This document shows positions 60,423-64,000 of a DNA stretch of 64,000 nt, in pieces. Below the pieces are notes generated by a model that saw only the letters and a program-made list of their open reading frames with translations, had not been told where the DNA came from and searched no databases. The stretch lies in NCBI GenBank assembly GCA_038231295.1, contig JBBRLP010000009.1:1-64000 (forward strand), in the 5' to 3' direction. The DNA is from JANXLO01 sp038231295. GTDB lineage: Bacteria; Armatimonadota; Chthonomonadetes; Chthonomonadales; Chthonomonadaceae. Each line of letters opens with the position of its first letter. The first letter of the stretch is position 1. Made by a program: the position numbers and the translations under genes.

Positions 60423-61588
60423 TCCGCTCCCCCATTCTGCGCCTTGCGCTCCGCTCGAACCTTGCGTATCGCCGCCTCATGTTCGGCCCGTGTCCGCGAG
60501 AAGAGATGCGCTCCGCTCCGAGTGGCGACGTAGTAGAGGTAGTCGTTCCCTTCGGGATGCAGGGCGGCCTCCAGCGAAGCCATGCCGGGATTGGCTATCG
60601 GGCCGGGCGGCAGTCCCGTATGGCGATAGGTGTTGTAGGGCGAGTCTACCTCTAAATCTTTATACAGCACCCGGTCTTTGTGATGGCCCAGCGCATACAG
60701 GACGGTCGCGTCTATTTCCAGTTTCATGCCCTTCTTGAGGCGATTTTCCAATACACCGGCGATGCGCGGGCGGTCTTCGGGGACTTTCGCTTCGCGCTCG
60801 ATCAGCGAGGCCAGCGTAACGATCTCGTGCAGACTGTGACCGCTGGCGGCGATCTCTTGCTCTTTGGGACGTGCGAACCTTCGCGAAAAGTTCATGAGCA
60901 TATCCCGCACGATCTGGCCCGGCGCGGTGCCGGGCGCGAAGTCATAGGTATCGGGATAGAGGTAGCCCTCCAGCGTCTCTTTGGGCAGCGGAAATCCGTA
61001 AGCCCAGCTTGTCCAGGCATCGGGTGCTCCCGCGAATTTCTGAAATGTCTCGCCATCGCAGATTCCTTTGGCATTCAGGGTATTGGCGACCTGGGCGAGG
61101 GTGAAGCCTTCCGGCACGGTGACGCGCAGACGGTCGCCATTGTGTTCCGGCCCCTGCTCCAGCGCGTGCAGTATCTCGTCCAGATTCATATTGCCCGACA
61201 GCGCGTAGCGTCCGGCCTTGAGCCGACTGCCCACGCCACGCCAGCGGACATAGAACTGAAAGGCCAGCGCACTCCGCACCACACCCTCTTTCGCCAGCTC
61301 CTCTCCGATCCCGGCAACGCCCGTCCCGTGCGGTATTTCCACCGTCACGGGCTTGAGCGCCTGCGGGAACGGCAGAAACTGTGACCGCACCGCCGCCGCC
61401 CCGATCATCAGCACCGCGATAATCGCCACCGTCAGGCGCACCTGCATCAGTTTGCGCCGCTCTTCCGCCCGCGTCCGCAGTCCGTTCTTGCGCTGCGGCT
61501 TACTCTCCGGTTCACTCACGCCCCACCCCCGCGTTCTCCCACTGCCGGGAGAAAATTCTTGTTTACGATTCTGACACACTTTCGCCAT
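60419..61588 (-). CDS. mltG: Endolytic murein transglycosylase MltG (YceG-like)
   Basis: A 389-residue inner-membrane enzyme that cuts glycan strands near their growing end. There is one transmembrane segment (about 48-67, RLTVAIIAVLMIGAAAVRS). Next comes the LysM-like domain with VEIPHGTGVAGIGEELAKEG and LKAGRYALS. The catalytic region contains LEGYLYPDTYDF and TLASLIEREAKVPEDR, with the catalytic Glu expected at E264. The final YNTYRHTGLPPGPIANPG and NDYLYYVATRSGAHLFSRT are typical. An alternative GTG at 61519 would remove 23 N-terminal residues that look non-coding; the start is thus uncertain. The gene heads the mltG-yqeG-aroE group with overlapping ends. Confidence 0.93.
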   Translation of the reverse strand: MAKVCQNRKQEFSPGSGRTRGWGVSEPESKPQRKNGLRTRAEERRKLMQVRLTVAIIAVLMIGAAAVRSQFLPFPQALKPVTVEIPHGTGVAGIGEELAKEGVVRSALAFQFYVRWRGVGSRLKAGRYALSGNMNLDEILHALEQGPEHNGDRLRVTVPEGFTLAQVANTLNAKGICDGETFQKFAGAPDAWTSWAYGFPLPKETLEGYLYPDTYDFAPGTAPGQIVRDMLMNFSRRFARPKEQEIAASGHSLHEIVTLASLIEREAKVPEDRPRIAGVLENRLKKGMKLEIDATVLYALGHHKDRVLYKDLEVDSPYNTYRHTGLPPGPIANPGMASLEAALHPEGNDYLYYVATRSGAHLFSRTRAEHEAAIRKVRAERKAQNGGAE

Positions 61589-61607
61589 TTCCGGACAACT
61601 CTGGTTT

Positions 61608-61883
61608 GGACCTCATCCCCCAACCCCCTTCTCCCGGGCGGTCGCAAGCTCCCTGGGAGAAGGGGGCTTTCAATCTCCCCACATCTTCATTACCCAAAAC
61701 GCTCGAAGGGTGGCCTGGGTTGGCCCTCATCCCCACTCCTTTCCCAAAAAGCCTGAGGGAGGACAATTTGCCTGTCTCTCTCGTGGGAGCGAACACGGTA
61801 GGAAATTAGTCAGCCTGACCGCCCCCTTCTCCCAGGGAGCCTAAGCGACCGCCCGGGAGAACGGGGGTTGGGGGATGAGGTCC
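61608..61883. repeat. Long inverted repeat in the 61.6-62.0 kb intergenic region
   Basis: An approximately 60-bp arm (61608-61667, starting GGACCTCATCCCCCAACCCC) is matched in reverse complement, with a few mismatches, by 61821-61883. About 150 bp lie between. Each arm can also fold on itself (CCCTTCTCCC with GGGAGAAGGG). Between and after the arms, ACGCTCGAAGGGTGGCCTGG (from 61700) and its partner near 61887-61908 are further diverged copies. Such C-rich palindromes are common intergenic mobile repeats in several phyla. The gap 61589-62039 otherwise holds no gene; short frames inside it are repeat translation. Confidence 0.7.
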
Positions 61884-62039
61884 GACCCCAACCCATCCTC
61901 CGAACGCTCAGAGAAGAACGAGAAAATGACGGAGGGGAGGAGGGCCAGCAGGCAGGGGGGAAGGGCCTGCGTCACGAACTATGGAGGTAAGAATCGCTAC
62001 GAAAATCTCTGGCGGAATAAACAGCAGGGAGTCAACGAG

Positions 62040-63521
62040 ATGAGGAAGAGACACTGGGGTCGCCTTGCGGCGCAATTCGTGCTGGCGGGCATTGGGGTTG
62101 CGGGAACGGCGGCGCGAGCCGAGGCGCCCGCGCCTCCCTATCCGTTCGCAATGTGTTCCAATGGCAACATCGGAACGAACCCGGAGTATGCGGCGAAGAT
62201 GCTGGATGCCGGGGCCAGAATGTGCCGGGCGGATGTGACGTTTGGTGATGTGCGCCCGAAGGAGGGGAACGACCCGAACGGCTGGAATTGGCAGCGCATC
62301 AACGCGCTGGTCGGGGTGCGGAAGGCGCATCCCACTCTGGATTTTCTGGTGCTGCTCGGCTACGGCGCGAAGTGGGCAGAGGATGCCCGCTATGCCGATG
62401 TCAAGAGCGGTGATTCGGCGGGCGGGCAACGCGGTATCGAGATCATGCCCGCCTGGAGTCCGGAAAACCTCTACGGACACTATGTCTACGAGACGGTTCG
62501 CCGCTACAAAGGCAGTTTTCACGCCTGGGAGAGCTGGAACGAGCCGGACTTGCCCGGTCACTCCTTTTTCAAGGGCGGCGGCAGGGAGTTCTTCTCCTAC
62601 CAGAAAGCCTGTTATCTGGCGGCGAAAAAGGCCGACCCGAACTGTACGGTCGTCTTTGCGGGTCTCTGCTTCGCGAATGTCGAGGGCTACCTGACCACGC
62701 ACAAACTCAGCCCGCCGACGCCCTATCCACCGCAGGAGTGCTTTTTCGAGGACTATCTGAAAGCCTGTGTTCAGGACCCCGATGCCCGTAAGAACCATTT
62801 CTATTTCGATGTCATGAACCAGCATACCTACAGCCGCGCCACCGACCTGTACGACTACACGATGGTGGACCGCAAACTGATGCGCGACTATCTGGGGGTG
62901 GAGAAGCCGATCTGGATCACGGAGATGGGTTTCGTGGACGCGAAGGGGCTGTTCGGAGGGGATGCGGACGACTACTGCGACTACCTGCTCCAGTCGTTCG
63001 CGTGGGGCAAACTGGCGAACGTGCAGCGATTCTTTCACTTCCAACTCGACAACTCCAACGGGCATGGCCTCTACTCCGGAATGCTTGGCCCCCCGAAACA
63101 GCCTCTGGCAACTTACCGCGATGTGCTGACAAAAGAGTTCGCCAATGCCCGCTTGCTTTCTCAGCAGCGTGGGAACGCAGGCGTCGGCTTCCTGCAGGGC
63201 CACTCTCCCTTCAAGCCCGACTGGAAGGCTGGCTACGACCTGTTTGCCTTCCAGAGCGGGTCGCGCCGCCTCTGGATGGCTTTCGCCGATACGGAGAAGG
63301 CCGTCGCCATCACGATTCCGGCCCGCCGCGCTCAGGCTATTCTGGTAGATCGGCACAACGTCCGCACACCTCTCGTCGCGCAGAACGGCGTCTATGCCCT
63401 CACCCTGCCCGGAGCCACCAACCGCACAGGCTGGCCGACCGCAGACGACCCGAAAGCAAAAGCGCTTGGCGAACCGGAGCATCTGGTCGGCGGCGCGACC
63501 TATGTGCTAATCGAGGAGTGA
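62040..63521 (+). CDS. Secreted clan-A glycoside hydrolase-like TIM-barrel protein
   Basis: About 493 residues from the ATG at 62040, which has AGGGAG 9 bases upstream and starts a signal peptide (about 1-28, MRKRHWGRLAAQFVLAGIGV, then AGTAARAEA); a longer frame from 61875 runs through the repeat region. The sequence follows a beta/alpha barrel: CRADVTFGDVRP, LDFLVLLGYGAKW, then FHAWESWNEPDLP with acid/base E168 in the NEP motif. PIWITEMGFVDAKG then gives a probable nucleophile E295. It resembles GH39/GH5-like enzymes, but the exact family and sugar cannot be set. A small beta domain ends the protein. The oxidoreductase gene begins 10 bp downstream, suggesting a carbohydrate-use operon. Confidence 0.82.
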   Translation: MRKRHWGRLAAQFVLAGIGVAGTAARAEAPAPPYPFAMCSNGNIGTNPEYAAKMLDAGARMCRADVTFGDVRPKEGNDPNGWNWQRINALVGVRKAHPTLDFLVLLGYGAKWAEDARYADVKSGDSAGGQRGIEIMPAWSPENLYGHYVYETVRRYKGSFHAWESWNEPDLPGHSFFKGGGREFFSYQKACYLAAKKADPNCTVVFAGLCFANVEGYLTTHKLSPPTPYPPQECFFEDYLKACVQDPDARKNHFYFDVMNQHTYSRATDLYDYTMVDRKLMRDYLGVEKPIWITEMGFVDAKGLFGGDADDYCDYLLQSFAWGKLANVQRFFHFQLDNSNGHGLYSGMLGPPKQPLATYRDVLTKEFANARLLSQQRGNAGVGFLQGHSPFKPDWKAGYDLFAFQSGSRRLWMAFADTEKAVAITIPARRAQAILVDRHNVRTPLVAQNGVYALTLPGATNRTGWPTADDPKAKALGEPEHLVGGATYVLIEE

Positions 63522-63531
63522 GGAGACGGAC

Positions 63532-64000
63532 GTGAACAGTGACAAATTGAGGATTGGGATTGCGGGCAAGCGGGGGCTGTCTTGCCTGTCGGGACTGCGG
63601 GCGGTGGCAGGCGTCGAGGTGACGGCGTTCTGCGAACTAAACCCGCAGGTGCTTCAGGAAGAGGCGACACGGCACGGCATTCCCCGACAGTTCACGCATT
63701 TTGAGGCGATGCTGGAGGTGGTGGATGCCGTGATTGTGGCGACTCCGATGCCGCTGCACGTCCCGCAGAGTGTGCTGGCCTTGCAGGCCGGGAAGCACGT
63801 TCTCTCGGAGGTGACGGCGGCGGTCTCGCTGGAGGAGTGCTGGCAGTTGCGGGAGGCGGTGCTGCGTTCCGGCAAGACCTATATGCTGGCGGAGAACTAC
63901 TGCTACTTTGAACCGAACGTGCTGATACGTGAGATGACGCGGCAGGGGCTGTTCGGGGAACCCTACTTCGGCGAGGGCGAGTATATTCACGAAGTCCGCG
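63532..64000 (+). CDS. Gfo/Idh/MocA-family oxidoreductase, cut by window end
   Basis: At least 156 codons from a GTG at 63532, with GGAG 8 bases upstream; the 3' end lies outside the window. The translated start VNSDKLRIGIAGKRGLSCLS is the NAD-binding strand and loop, though the usual G-x-G-x-x-G is altered to GKRGLS. Then VDAVIVATPMPLHVPQSVLA and LQAGKHVLSEVTAAVSLEEC follow; most relatives have CEKP where this has SEVT, so the usual Lys is missing, although some family members share this. AENYCYFEPNVLIREM continues the dehydrogenase core. It is 10 bp after the glycoside hydrolase, so probably acts on the released sugar. Confidence 0.85.
   Translation, partial: MNSDKLRIGIAGKRGLSCLSGLRAVAGVEVTAFCELNPQVLQEEATRHGIPRQFTHFEAMLEVVDAVIVATPMPLHVPQSVLALQAGKHVLSEVTAAVSLEECWQLREAVLRSGKTYMLAENYCYFEPNVLIREMTRQGLFGEPYFGEGEYIHEVR

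Noticed and set aside
61563..61809. Small frames of 65-77 codons on both strands
   Set aside because: They lie inside the C-rich inverted repeat and translate repeat sequence only.
1..64000. CRISPR array, rRNA, tRNA, prophage or transposase gene
   Set aside because: No spaced direct repeats of CRISPR type, no conserved RNA gene sequence and no integrase, transposase or phage structural motif was seen.

Overview
The window most likely comes from a diderm bacterium of the Armatimonadota or a close relative. This rests on the prepilin leaders followed by an ILFPxFxxVREKxRQ stretch, on a PorV/FadL-like outer-membrane barrel, on very long secreted beta-rich proteins, and on intergenic palindromic repeats. 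The genus cannot be named from the sequence. Almost everything is on the minus strand; only rapZ-yvcK (22.0-24.4 kb) and the last two genes (62.0-64.0 kb) are on the plus strand. No rRNA, tRNA, CRISPR array, transposase or phage gene was seen.

Layout. 0.3-4.8 kb: a YqiK-type flotillin with its NfeD/YqiJ-like membrane partner, and the RNA ligase rtcB. 5.0-21.4 kb: a visibly lower-GC cell-surface locus. In transcription order it encodes a 2928-residue Ig-repeat protein, an OMPP1/PorV-like barrel and a 1366-residue secreted protein ending in a caspase-like domain with His and Cys intact. It continues, from its own promoter, with a secreted TPR protein whose N-terminus looks like a caspase fold lacking the catalytic pair. 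22.0-27.2 kb: rapZ-yvcK, converging on ftcD and an ABC exporter. 27.2-29.3 kb: a mono-heme protein and an exported parvulin isomerase.

29.5-61.6 kb is one long type IV pilus region. In transcription order it reads mltG, yqeG, aroE, pilB, pilT, pilC, pilD, two small prepilins, three greatly enlarged minor-pilin-like proteins (about 639, 745 and 1049 residues in PilV, PilW and PilX positions), then two giant secreted proteins (1692 and about 2756 residues) with NHL/PQQ-like beta-propeller sequence. The order matches the proteobacterial pilV-pilW-pilX-pilY1 block. The giants therefore sit where the PilY1 tip adhesin would be, although I see no sequence reason to call them PilY1. pilM, pilN, pilO and pilQ are not here. 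The window closes with a secreted clan-A glycoside hydrolase and a truncated Gfo/Idh/MocA oxidoreductase.

Three things stand out. First, an oversized minor-pilin and tip-protein cassette. Second, a surface locus that joins a giant Ig protein, a barrel, a secreted caspase-like protease and a pseudo-caspase. Third, a 19-bp sequence resembling a CRP/FNR operator, found in the same position relative to matching -35/-10 elements upstream of both pilB and the pseudo-caspase gene, which suggests that the two systems share a regulator. Several gaps hold strong hairpins or mobile-looking palindrome arrays, one of them flanked by 10-bp direct repeats.
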